In this document: positions 45,270 through 52,610 of the stretch, in pieces | How the letters are laid out: every line of letters starts with the position of its first letter | Numbering within the stretch: the stretch's first letter is position 1 | DNA from: Chitinophaga niastensis | GTDB taxonomy: Bacteria > Bacteroidota > Bacteroidia > Chitinophagales > Chitinophagaceae | NCBI RefSeq assembly: GCF_003014755.1 | Contig: NZ_PYAW01000001.1 | Coordinates: forward strand, 434,001 to 498,000 | Direction: 5' to 3' | DNA length: 64,000 bases | Program-made: the position numbers and the translations under genes | The notes under the pieces: model-generated | Databases searched by the model: none | Told to the model about the DNA's origin: nothing | Seen by the model: the letters and a program-made list of their open reading frames with translations, nothing else

Positions 45270-46868
45270 ATGCAGCAAACAGATTTTCTTGTCATCGGTT
45301 CAGGGATTGCAGGGCTCACCTATGCACTCAAAGTATCTCAGCAGTGTCCGGATAAAAAGATAACTATTATCACAAAAAGCCGGGAAGATGAAACCAATAC
45401 CAAGTATGCCCAGGGCGGCGTGGCCGTGGTAAACGACCTCGAAAACGACAGCTTCGAAAAACATATAGAAGATACACTCATCGCCGGTGATGGGCTCTCT
45501 AATGAACAAATAGTGAAAATAGTGGTCACTGAAGGGCCGGAACGTGTAAACGAAATCATTGAATGGGGCGCCAACTTCGATAAAAACGCAGATGGCGACT
45601 TCTCCCTGGGCCGCGAAGGTGGCCATTCTGTATTCAGGGTTATCCACCACAAGGATATTACAGGCAAGGAAATAGAGCGTGCCCTGTTAGACGCCATCCA
45701 TCAGCGGCCAAATATTGAACTGGTCACACATTGTTTTGTGGTAGACCTCATTACCCAGCATCATTTGGGTTACCTGATCACCAAATCCACACCAGACATT
45801 GAGTGCTTTGGTGTTTATGTACTCAATCTCACTACCAACAAAATAGAAAAGGTCCTGTCTAAAGTAACGCTGCTGGCTACCGGTGGCAACGGACAAGTAT
45901 ACCGCAGTACGACCAATCCCAACATCGCTACCGGCGATGGAGTGGCCATGGTATACCGCGCCAAAGGCCGTATCGAAAACATGGAATTTATCCAGTTCCA
46001 TCCTACGGCTTTATATCAGCCGGGAGTGAGCCCTTCCTTCCTTATTTCGGAGGCGGTGCGCGGCGATGGCGGCATTCTGCGTAACATTCATGGAGAAGAT
46101 TTCATGCATAAGTATGATCCGCGCCTGTCGCTGGCACCACGCGATATTGTAGCCCGTGCCATAGACAGTGAAATGAAGATCACCGGTACCGAATATGTGT
46201 ACCTGGACTGCCGGCACATGGATCATGAAAAATTTGTTCATCATTTCCCTAATATTTATGAAACCTGCATAGCCGCCGGCATTGATGTACAGCATCAGAT
46301 GATCCCGGTAGCACCTGCAGCGCATTATAGCTGTGGTGGTATCAAAACAAATGAATGGGGCCTCACCTCCATCCGCAACCTCTACGCCTGCGGCGAATGC
46401 GCCAGCACAGGGCTCCATGGCGCCAACCGCCTCGCGTCCAATTCGTTGCTGGAAGCAATGGTATTTGCACACCGCTGCTTTATGGATGCTACCAGCAAAA
46501 TCGATTCGGTAGACTTTAAAGACAATGTGCCCGATTGGGATGCACGTGGTACCACAGCGCCTAAAGAAATGATCCTCATTACGCAAAGTCTGAAAGAACT
46601 GAAGCAGATCATGAGTGATTATGTGGGCATTGTCAGAACAGATGTGCGCTTAAAACGTGCGCTGCGCCGGCTCGATATCCTGCATGAGGAAACAGAAGAT
46701 CTCTACGAAAAAACAGAAGTATCACCACAACTTTGCGAATTACGTAACCTTATTACAGCAGGATATCTCATTGTAAAAGGTGCAGCATTCCGCAAGGAAA
46801 GCAGAGGGCTTCATTTCAATACAGATTATCCGTTTAAGTGCGAACTGGTACAAAACATTGTATTGTAA
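45270..46868 (+). CDS. nadB: L-aspartate oxidase
   Basis: NadB oxidises L-aspartate to iminoaspartate, the first step of de novo NAD synthesis. The 532-residue flavoprotein has the N-terminal FAD motif VIGSGIAGLTYAL, then TKYAQGGVAVV, GREGGHSVFRVIHH, FHPTALYQPG, RGDGGILRN, and the C-terminal FAD motif STGLHGANRLASNSLLEA. These separate it from succinate dehydrogenase flavoproteins. No nadA or nadC is adjacent. The start ATG lies just after the GAATTAC palindrome. Confidence 0.95.
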   Translation: MQQTDFLVIGSGIAGLTYALKVSQQCPDKKITIITKSREDETNTKYAQGGVAVVNDLENDSFEKHIEDTLIAGDGLSNEQIVKIVVTEGPERVNEIIEWGANFDKNADGDFSLGREGGHSVFRVIHHKDITGKEIERALLDAIHQRPNIELVTHCFVVDLITQHHLGYLITKSTPDIECFGVYVLNLTTNKIEKVLSKVTLLATGGNGQVYRSTTNPNIATGDGVAMVYRAKGRIENMEFIQFHPTALYQPGVSPSFLISEAVRGDGGILRNIHGEDFMHKYDPRLSLAPRDIVARAIDSEMKITGTEYVYLDCRHMDHEKFVHHFPNIYETCIAAGIDVQHQMIPVAPAAHYSCGGIKTNEWGLTSIRNLYACGECASTGLHGANRLASNSLLEAMVFAHRCFMDATSKIDSVDFKDNVPDWDARGTTAPKEMILITQSLKELKQIMSDYVGIVRTDVRLKRALRRLDILHEETEDLYEKTEVSPQLCELRNLITAGYLIVKGAAFRKESRGLHFNTDYPFKCELVQNIVL

Positions 46869-46888
46869 GCTAAACGGCTGTCTTTCAT

Positions 46889-46896
46889 TACCTTTG
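46889..46896 (+). promoter_or_regulatory. Putative -7 promoter box of the acyltransferase gene
   Basis: TACCTTTG matches TAnnTTTG and lies 26 bp before the start codon. A TTG at 46863-46865 could be the -33 element, although the spacing of 23 bp is slightly long. Confidence 0.55.
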
Positions 46897-46921
46897 CGTT
46901 GTCTTTACAACAATCAGGAAT

Positions 46922-47782
46922 ATGTATTATCTGCTGCTTGCTTTTTGTTACGGGCTTTCGGTATTGCCCTTTCCGGTGCTTTATTTCATCAGCGATGTAC
47001 TCTACTTCCTGGTATATTACGTATTCGGATATCGCAGGAAAGTAGTGATGGAGAATTTGAAACAAGCCTTCCCTGAAAAGTCGAAGGAGGAAATTACCAT
47101 CCTTGCTAAAAAATACTACCACAACCTTACGGATATGATGGTAGAAACCATCAAACTGCTCACGATGAGCAAAGGGGAGTTGCAAAAGCGCTTCCAGTGC
47201 GACCTTACCGTCTTGCACAACCTTTATGCACAAGGCAAAAGCTGCCAGTTGCACCTGGGTCATAACTTCAACTGGGAGTGGGCCAACCTGTTTTGTATGC
47301 AGGGAGTAGATTATCCTTTCCTGGTAGTATACATGCCGCTCACCAGCAAACCTGCCGATAGGATGTTCCGGCATTTCCGCGAAAAATTCGGTACCATCCT
47401 CATCCCGGCAAATGATATGAGCAACAGCATGAAACCGTGGATGAGCAAACAATACCTCATTGCACTGGTAGCAGATCAGAACCCGGGCAATCCCCGTCGT
47501 TGCTACTGGTATCCCTTCCTCAATAAAATGACACCGTTCTACAAAGGTCCGGAAATGGGCGCTAAAAGGAATAATATTCCTGTTGTATTTGTAGATATCA
47601 GGAAAGTAAAAAGAGGCTATTATAAAGCAGCAATAAAACTGGCTTTTGAAGAGCCAATAAATGAGCCGGAAGGAAAAATAACGGAAGCATTTGTACGCTA
47701 CCTCGAAAAAAATATTTACGAACAACCGGATGTTTGGGTGTGGAGCCACCGCAGATGGAAACACAAATATGAAGGGGAATAA
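46922..47782 (+). CDS. Lipid A/lysophospholipid acyltransferase (LpxL/HtrB family)
   Basis: Family members transfer acyl chains to lipid A precursors at the inner membrane. The 286-residue protein has an N-terminal membrane helix (about 3-34), FGYRRKVVMENLKQAFP typical of the family, and the catalytic H-x4-E motif H114-NFNW-E119 in LGHNFNWEW. Later motifs are FREKFGTILIP, ALVADQNPGN and the C-terminal WVWSHRRWK. The length fits. It could alternatively act on ornithine lipids or other lysophospholipids. A short hairpin terminator and a long palindrome follow. Confidence 0.9.
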   Translation: MYYLLLAFCYGLSVLPFPVLYFISDVLYFLVYYVFGYRRKVVMENLKQAFPEKSKEEITILAKKYYHNLTDMMVETIKLLTMSKGELQKRFQCDLTVLHNLYAQGKSCQLHLGHNFNWEWANLFCMQGVDYPFLVVYMPLTSKPADRMFRHFREKFGTILIPANDMSNSMKPWMSKQYLIALVADQNPGNPRRCYWYPFLNKMTPFYKGPEMGAKRNNIPVVFVDIRKVKRGYYKAAIKLAFEEPINEPEGKITEAFVRYLEKNIYEQPDVWVWSHRRWKHKYEGE

Positions 47783-47788
47783 TACTGG

Positions 47789-47812
47789 AAGGCCTCCGGC
47801 CTTTTTCTTTTT
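47789..47812 (+). terminator. Terminator of the acyltransferase gene
   Basis: GGCC-TCC-GGCC forms a compact hairpin followed by TTTTTCTTTTT, 7 bp after the stop codon. Confidence 0.7.
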
Positions 47813-47972
47813 CAGGATTAGACTGATTTTAATGATTACCCTGATTTTATTTCTTTCTAATTAATATACTTATTGATTTTCTAAAAGCATACTATAAAAC
47901 GATATAGATTTCTTTAAAAGAAAATAAAATCAGGGTAATCATTAAAATCAGTCTAATCCTGAAAAAGAAAAG
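47802..47972. repeat. Long palindrome, nonamer-armed family, copy 2
   Basis: Arms of about 59 nt (47802-47860 and 47914-47972) pair closely around a 53-nt AT-rich loop. The left arm carries the units GATTAGACT, GATTTTAAT, GATTACCCT and GATTTTATT. The arms are shared with copies 1 and 3. The loop is almost identical to that of copy 3 and unrelated to that of copy 1. It lies between the convergent acyltransferase and BON-lipoprotein genes, bracketed by two GGCC hairpins. Confidence 0.9.
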
Positions 47973-47974
47973 AC

Positions 47975-47992
47975 AAAGGCCTTCGGCCTTCA
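47975..47992 (-). terminator. Terminator of the BON lipoprotein gene
   Basis: AAGGCC-TTC-GGCCTT forms a short hairpin; on the minus strand it is followed by TTTGTCTTTTCTTTTT. It begins directly after the stop codon of the BON gene. Confidence 0.6.
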
Positions 47993-48283
47993 TTATTTTA
48001 CCGGCGCAGTGGAAGGCACTTCCGCTTTTACAGTAATATTATCTGTTACAGACTTCACGCCTGAAACGCCTCTCAACGCCTCTTCTGCAGCGGCTTTGGC
48101 GGCCTCATCGCTCACCTCTCCGCTGAGGGTAACAACCCCGTTTTTCACATCTGCAACAATACCCGGAATAGCGCTCAGCTTTTCATTTACGGCTTGTTTT
48201 ATTTTAGCATCAGAAGGTTTGCAGGCAAATAAAAATACGCTCATGAGCATCAATAGGGCAACCCCCAGGGATTTTCTATTCAT
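47993..48283 (-). CDS. BON-domain lipoprotein
   Basis: The 96-residue protein has a lipoprotein signal peptide with the lipobox LFAC (Cys at 21). One BON domain follows (about 27-88), with IPGIVADVKNGVVTLSGEV and the terminal VKSVTDNITV. BON domains bind phospholipid surfaces and are found in envelope-stress proteins such as OsmY. The mature protein should be anchored in a membrane facing the periplasm. It is a single-gene unit, convergent with the acyltransferase. Confidence 0.9.
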   Translation of the reverse strand: MNRKSLGVALLMLMSVFLFACKPSDAKIKQAVNEKLSAIPGIVADVKNGVVTLSGEVSDEAAKAAAEEALRGVSGVKSVTDNITVKAEVPSTAPVK

Positions 48284-48387
48284 GGTTAAACGATTTTAGT
48301 GTAAGAAGTTAACGAATACCTGGCGAATAAAAAACTATTTATGTCTTAACAGCCTGTGAATCAGGTGGCAAAATGGCTGTGTGAGGT

Positions 48388-48422
48388 AAATAAAAAAGCC
48401 TTCCACCAGCGGTAGAAGGCTT
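48388..48422 (-). terminator. Terminator of the MBL-rhodanese gene
   Basis: AAAGCCTTC pairs with GAAGGCTTT around an 11-nt loop; the A-run on the left is a T-run on the minus strand. It lies 22 bp beyond the stop codon. Confidence 0.8.
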
Positions 48423-48444
48423 TCAAAATATCAGGCGTAAATAT

Positions 48445-49848
48445 TTAGTTCAACACTGTTTTTTCCTGTACTACCTGCAATCCTTTCTGGTCTTTCATTT
48501 TAGCGTAGCCACCATCTATATTACGCAGATTGTGGATACCTTCTTTCTTCAGGATAGAGCAGGCAATAATGCTGCGATAGCCGCCCTGGCAATGTACATA
48601 CAGGTTGTGGTGATCATCAAAATCAGCCATTTTCCCCGGGTCCATCATATCGCCGAGTGAAAGGTTGATCGAGTTTTTGATATGACCATCTGCATATTCT
48701 ATTGGCTTGCGTACATCCACAATCACCAGGTTGGGATCGTGCGGAATATCCATGGCCAGTTCATCTGCTTCCACAGTAATGATCATATCTTTTACTTCTC
48801 CGGACGCTTCCCAGGAAGGATAACCGTTTTCCAGATAGCCGGTAACGTTATCAAATCCTACACGCGCCATTCTTACTACAGTTTCTTCCTCTTTACCTAT
48901 AGGTGTTACCAGTATGATGTCCTGATCAAAAGGTAACAAACTACCAGCCCATTCTGCAAAGCGACCTTCCAGTCCGATGCTGATGGCACCAGGCACAAAG
49001 CCCTCTCCAAATTCAGTAGCAGGACGGGTATCCAGAATCAATGCACCGGCTTTGGCTTTTGCCTTAAATGCAGCAGGCGCAAGTGGTTGCATCGCTTTTT
49101 CTATAACTGCTTTCAGCGTGTCGTAACCTTCTTTATTTATTTTGGCATTGATAGGGAAGTAAGAAGGTGGTGTACTTAAACCACTGGTTACTTCATCAAT
49201 GAATTGCTCTTTATCAGTTGCCAGCAATGCGTAGTTGGAAGCTTTCTCATCACCGATGGTGCTGTAAGTATTTGGTCCCAGGTTTTTACCACAGGCGGAG
49301 CCAGGGCCGTGCGCGGGATATACAGTCACGTGATCAGGTAATATTTTTATTTTATTGTTGAGAGAATCAAACAGGTAACCTGCCAGTTCTTCTTTTGTCA
49401 TATCACCGCTGAAAAGATCAGGGCGGCCAACATCTCCTACAAACAAAGTATCGCCGGTAAATAATGCATTAGGCTGTTCCTTTTCATCCAGCAGCAAGTA
49501 GCAGGATGATTCCATAGTATGACCAGGTGTATGTAATACTTTCAAAGTAACTGCACCTATCTTAAACACCTCATTATCTTTTGCTACATATGTTTCAAAG
49601 TTGGTTACTGCATCCGGGCCATAAACAATCTTTGCACCGGTAGCAGCAGCCAGTTCCAGGTGGCCCGAAACAAAGTCCGCATGAAAGTGCGTTTCAAAAA
49701 TGTACTGAATGGTTGCGTTGCGTTCTTTAGCCAGATCAAGATAAACGTCGATATCACGTAACGGGTCTATCACCACAGCTACTCCTTCAGATTCAATGAA
49801 GTACGCTGCTTCAGATAAACAACTGGTGTATAATTGCTTTACGAACAT
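48445..49848 (-). CDS. Metallo-beta-lactamase fold persulfide dioxygenase-like protein with two rhodanese domains
   Basis: The N-terminal MBL domain (about 1-240) has the metal motif THFHADFVSGH and further ligands in HTPGHTMES and FTGDTLFVGDVGRPD, as in ETHE1-type persulfide dioxygenases. Two rhodanese domains follow. The first (about 260-355) lacks a catalytic cysteine (ILVTPIGKEEE at the loop). The second (about 365-460) has HCQGGYRS with the active cysteine. The protein, 467 residues, probably handles glutathione or protein persulfides in sulfide metabolism. The ArsR-type regulator encoded next door may control it. Confidence 0.9.
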   Translation of the reverse strand: MFVKQLYTSCLSEAAYFIESEGVAVVIDPLRDIDVYLDLAKERNATIQYIFETHFHADFVSGHLELAAATGAKIVYGPDAVTNFETYVAKDNEVFKIGAVTLKVLHTPGHTMESSCYLLLDEKEQPNALFTGDTLFVGDVGRPDLFSGDMTKEELAGYLFDSLNNKIKILPDHVTVYPAHGPGSACGKNLGPNTYSTIGDEKASNYALLATDKEQFIDEVTSGLSTPPSYFPINAKINKEGYDTLKAVIEKAMQPLAPAAFKAKAKAGALILDTRPATEFGEGFVPGAISIGLEGRFAEWAGSLLPFDQDIILVTPIGKEEETVVRMARVGFDNVTGYLENGYPSWEASGEVKDMIITVEADELAMDIPHDPNLVIVDVRKPIEYADGHIKNSINLSLGDMMDPGKMADFDDHHNLYVHCQGGYRSIIACSILKKEGIHNLRNIDGGYAKMKDQKGLQVVQEKTVLN

Positions 49849-49863
49849 GGTTTTTGATTTTCA

Positions 49864-49871
49864 CAAATTTA
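49864..49871 (-). promoter_or_regulatory. Putative -7 promoter box of the MBL-rhodanese gene
   Basis: TAAATTTG on the minus strand matches TAnnTTTG and lies 15 bp before the start codon, with TTGAC about 16 bp further upstream. Confidence 0.5.
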
Positions 49872-49914
49872 CAACTTCTACCGCGGTCAACTTATGGATA
49901 AAATCTATACCAAA

Positions 49915-49945
49915 ATAAAAAAGTAGCCGTATGGCTACTTTTTTA
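49915..49945 (-). terminator. Terminator of the ArsR-type gene
   Basis: AAGTAGCC pairs with GGCTACTT around the loop GTAT, with A/T runs on both sides. It separates the ArsR-type gene from the MBL gene, which therefore has its own promoter. Confidence 0.8.
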
Positions 49946-49983
49946 TATAATTTTCTTCCGTATGGTATACGGACAAATGAATT

Positions 49984-50343
49984 TTACCCAACAAGTTCTT
50001 CCACAAACTTCGCCACTTCAGCAATACGTTGCTTATTGATGGTGTAGTGAATAAACTTACCATCTCTTTCTGTGATTACAATGCCTGCACGCCTCAATAT
50101 GGCCAGGTGTTGCGATGCTACCGATTGTTCCAGACGCAATTTCACGTAAATCTCTGTCACGGTCATTTTTTTGTGGTCTTCCAACAGCTTAATCATCTGC
50201 TGGCGCAACTTATGGTTGATAGCACGTAAAACCATAGCAGCCTTCTTGACGGCAATGTAATCCAATTTGATCTGGTCTTTTTCATTGGTACCTCTAGAAA
50301 TAATAAGAGTATTAGAAGAGGTAGTTAATAATGTTTTTTCCAT
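49984..50343 (-). CDS. ArsR-family winged-helix regulator
   Basis: The 119-residue protein has an N-terminal extension of about 25 residues and then the ArsR fold, with LRAINHKLRQQMIKLLEDHK, the recognition helix region LEQSVASQHLAILRRAGIV and the wing DGKFIHYTIN. There are no cysteine pairs of the classical metal-sensing kind, so it may sense persulfides, another signal, or act by oligomeric state. It is encoded next to an MBL-rhodanese gene, an arrangement known for sulfide-responsive ArsR regulators elsewhere; the link here is inference. Confidence 0.9.
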   Translation of the reverse strand: MEKTLLTTSSNTLIISRGTNEKDQIKLDYIAVKKAAMVLRAINHKLRQQMIKLLEDHKKMTVTEIYVKLRLEQSVASQHLAILRRAGIVITERDGKFIHYTINKQRIAEVAKFVEELVG

Positions 50344-50559
50344 CGCATAATAGTTTTATAAAAATGATGAAATGAAAGGGATCAACGGACAGTACTCGCA
50401 AAAATAGTTAGACAACAACTCGCGGTAATCGATTTATACAAAAATATAATATCTATCACAATAAAAAAAATTTCCATACCTTATTTTATCATATATAGCC
50501 CCCGGATACTTGCAAATTAGATGTAATTTGACCTTTCTGTGACAAATCAAACAGAAGTG

Positions 50560-51237
50560 TTAGGGCTTTTGAGGAGAATAAAACGGTTTGAGGTAAAATG
50601 GACTGAAGTAAGCCAGATCAACGAACATCTTTTTAGTAAATGCCTGTTCTGCAAGAGGCGCCATATGCGCTGCACTTATAAGGTATTTTGTAAATATAGC
50701 ATTTTTGGGGGAAGATAACATCAGTTCCCACTTAGGACTGCCATCGCCAAAAAAATAAATTTTCCGCTCTGCCAGCTGCGTTTCCAGGGAAGAAGGCTCC
50801 AGGATCATGGCCTGTGGCGGCATTATCTCGTTTAACCCCGCATCATAGAGGGCCATAAACACTTCCTGCCTGCGTGCATCCAGCATAGGACAATACCATG
50901 CCTGCTCATCTTTTATCTCACTATACAATCCCTGCGCCATCAGCTGCAGTGTAGAAATGGCCAATAGCGGCTTATTCCAGGCATAACATAAGCCCTTGGC
51001 TGTAGCTACGCCTACACGTAATCCGGTGTAAGAACCTGGTCCTGCACTCACTGCAATGGCATCCAGCGCTGCTGCTGTCATCCCCTGCTCTCTCAGTATT
51101 TGCTGCACAAATAAAATCATCGTTGCAGCATGATCCTGCTGTTTTTCGTTGACCATTGTCTGTAATACTTGCCCATCGTGGGAAAGACTCACAGAACCAA
51201 TTGTTGTAGCAGTATCTATATTCAGTATAAGTGCCAT
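50560..51237 (-). CDS. tsaB: tRNA threonylcarbamoyladenosine biosynthesis protein TsaB
   Basis: TsaB is the scaffold partner of TsaD in making t6A37 of tRNA. The 225-residue protein has the ASKHA-type start ILNIDTATTIGSVSL, the signature AVSAGPGSYTGLRVGVATAKG (about 64-84) and MLDARRQEVFMALY. It lacks the iron ligands of TsaD, as expected. It lies 8 bp after the upstream 3HCDH-like gene, so the two are co-transcribed. Confidence 0.95.
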   Translation of the reverse strand: MALILNIDTATTIGSVSLSHDGQVLQTMVNEKQQDHAATMILFVQQILREQGMTAAALDAIAVSAGPGSYTGLRVGVATAKGLCYAWNKPLLAISTLQLMAQGLYSEIKDEQAWYCPMLDARRQEVFMALYDAGLNEIMPPQAMILEPSSLETQLAERKIYFFGDGSPKWELMLSSPKNAIFTKYLISAAHMAPLAEQAFTKKMFVDLAYFSPFYLKPFYSPQKP

Positions 51238-51245
51238 GATAATTC

Positions 51246-51911
51246 TTAAATCGCTTCGTATGCTGTTTGTAATAACGCAGCTACTTCATAACGGTCATCG
51301 CCCGTTGCGTCGTGCACTGCTTTCAGTACTTCATATACGTGCCGGATACCTATCTTTTCACTCCATTCAAATGGACCATAAGGATAGTTGGTTCCTAAAC
51401 GCATGGAAGTATCTATATCTTCAATGGAAGCGGTGCCCTCCTGTGCCGTCAGGTATGCCTCATTAATAATCATACATACCACACGGGGGGTAACCATACC
51501 TGTAGCATCTGCTACCAGTGCATACTCCCAGCCCAATTGATACATGAGACTATCCAACGTTTGTTTTTGTCCTTCATCCATTACCGTTACTTCTGTAACC
51601 GCCATATTCACAAATCCAGGCAAAAAATTACATCCCATAATATTAAAACCCTGCTCAAATGCGTACTGGCTCATGATTTCAGACAACGACGTCTTAGCCA
51701 TACCCGCCAATACCGGTATTGCCGGATTCTTTGCATATACAGCCGCATGTTCCGGCCGGTCATCAAAGATAAGATCCAGCACCAGATCAAATACTTTCAG
51801 AGATAAAACCTCTTCCAGACTCGTTTTCCAATGCACTTCATGATGCTTGGCCAATCCCTTCTGCTGCAATTCATCAAACCGCTGTGCATCTGCTATTACC
51901 AGGATATTCAT
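51246..51911 (-). CDS. 3-hydroxyacyl-CoA dehydrogenase-like protein lacking the nucleotide-binding motif
   Basis: The last 100 residues match the 3HCDH C-terminal domain (MVTPRVVCMIINEAYLTAQE, then DIDTSMRLGTNYPYGPFEW). The middle matches the second half of the NAD-binding domain (AKTSLSEI, then NIMGCNFLPGFVNMAVTEV). The N-terminus (MNILVIADAQRFDELQQKG) has no GxGxxG loop, and the protein is 221 residues against about 280-300 in the full enzymes. It probably cannot bind NAD normally and may have a new role or be a subunit. It is the first gene before tsaB. Confidence 0.8.
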   Translation of the reverse strand: MNILVIADAQRFDELQQKGLAKHHEVHWKTSLEEVLSLKVFDLVLDLIFDDRPEHAAVYAKNPAIPVLAGMAKTSLSEIMSQYAFEQGFNIMGCNFLPGFVNMAVTEVTVMDEGQKQTLDSLMYQLGWEYALVADATGMVTPRVVCMIINEAYLTAQEGTASIEDIDTSMRLGTNYPYGPFEWSEKIGIRHVYEVLKAVHDATGDDRYEVAALLQTAYEAI

Positions 51912-51925
51912 GCGTTAAATTTCGG

Positions 51926-51933
51926 CAAACCTA
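51926..51933 (-). promoter_or_regulatory. Putative -7 promoter box of the 3HCDH-like/tsaB operon
   Basis: TAGGTTTG on the minus strand matches TAnnTTTG, 14 bp before the start codon, implying a very short leader. Confidence 0.45.
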
Positions 51934-52010
51934 ATAAAGAATCATTAATTATAGCACATCTGCTATAGCAGACGGCGCTCCGTTCTCAATTATTAATTAA
52001 TTTCGTCTTC

Positions 52011-52391
52011 ATGGAAAAGCAAATCATTAATACAACCAATGCGCCCGCTCCTATAGGGCCTTATAATCAGTCTGTGAAAGCTGGAAATACGCTGTTTGTA
52101 TCCGGACAAATAGCCCTGGACCCGGTTTCAGGAGAATTAATAAAATCAGGAATTGTGGATGAAACACACCAGGTGATGAAAAATCTGCAGGCTATCCTCA
52201 CCGAAGCCGGCATGGGTTTTCATGATGTGGTAAAAACTACCATCTTCCTGACAGATATGAAAACATTCCCGCAGGTAAATGAAGTGTATGGCAGTTATTT
52301 TACAAGTGACTATCCTGCCCGTGAAACCGTACAGGTAGCAGGTTTACCTAAGGGTGTAGATGTGGAGATATCAGTGATAGCTGTTAAATAA
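52011..52391 (+). CDS. ridA: RidA family enamine/imine deaminase
   Basis: RidA hydrolyses reactive enamines made by PLP enzymes to keto acids and ammonia in the cytoplasm. The 126-residue protein has the classic sequence APAPIGPYNQSVKAGNTLFV, the key arginine R104 in YPARETVQVAGLP, and E119 in VDVEISVIA. Length and motifs fit the true RidA subgroup. It is a single gene, with a GGCC hairpin terminator and then a long palindrome. Confidence 0.94.
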   Translation: MEKQIINTTNAPAPIGPYNQSVKAGNTLFVSGQIALDPVSGELIKSGIVDETHQVMKNLQAILTEAGMGFHDVVKTTIFLTDMKTFPQVNEVYGSYFTSDYPARETVQVAGLPKGVDVEISVIAVK

Positions 52392-52396
52392 AGCGG

Positions 52397-52422
52397 AAGG
52401 CCTTCGGCCTTTGTCTTTTCTT
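52397..52422 (+). terminator. Terminator of ridA
   Basis: AAGGCC-TTC-GGCCTT forms a hairpin 5 bp after the stop codon, followed by TGTCTTTTCTTT. Its inverted counterpart at 52588-52601 would end the L,D-transpeptidase gene on the other strand. Confidence 0.65.
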
Positions 52423-52601
52423 TAGCAGGATTAGGCTGATTTTAATGATTACCCTGATTTCATTTCTTTCTAATTATATACTTATTGATTTTCTAAAAGC
52501 ATACTATAAAACGATATGGATATCTTTAAAAGAAAACAAAATCAGGGTAATCATTAAAATCAGCCTAATCCTGCTAAAGAAAAGACAAAGGCCGAAGGCC
52601 T
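52398..52601. repeat. Long palindrome, nonamer-armed family, copy 3
   Basis: The outer arms pair from AGGCC at 52398 to GGCCT at 52601 for about 62 bp without a break, including the GGCC hairpins, then with mismatches towards the AT-rich loop. The left arm carries GATTAGGCT, GATTTTAAT, GATTACCCT and GATTTCATT. The loop nearly equals that of copy 2 (47802). It lies between the convergent ridA and L,D-transpeptidase genes. Confidence 0.9.
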
Positions 52602-52610
52602 CTCCCACCA

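Noticed and set aside
46826..47764. 312-codon open frame antisense to the LpxL-type acyltransferase
   Set aside because: The plus-strand gene has family motifs and a promoter box; the antisense frame has neither.
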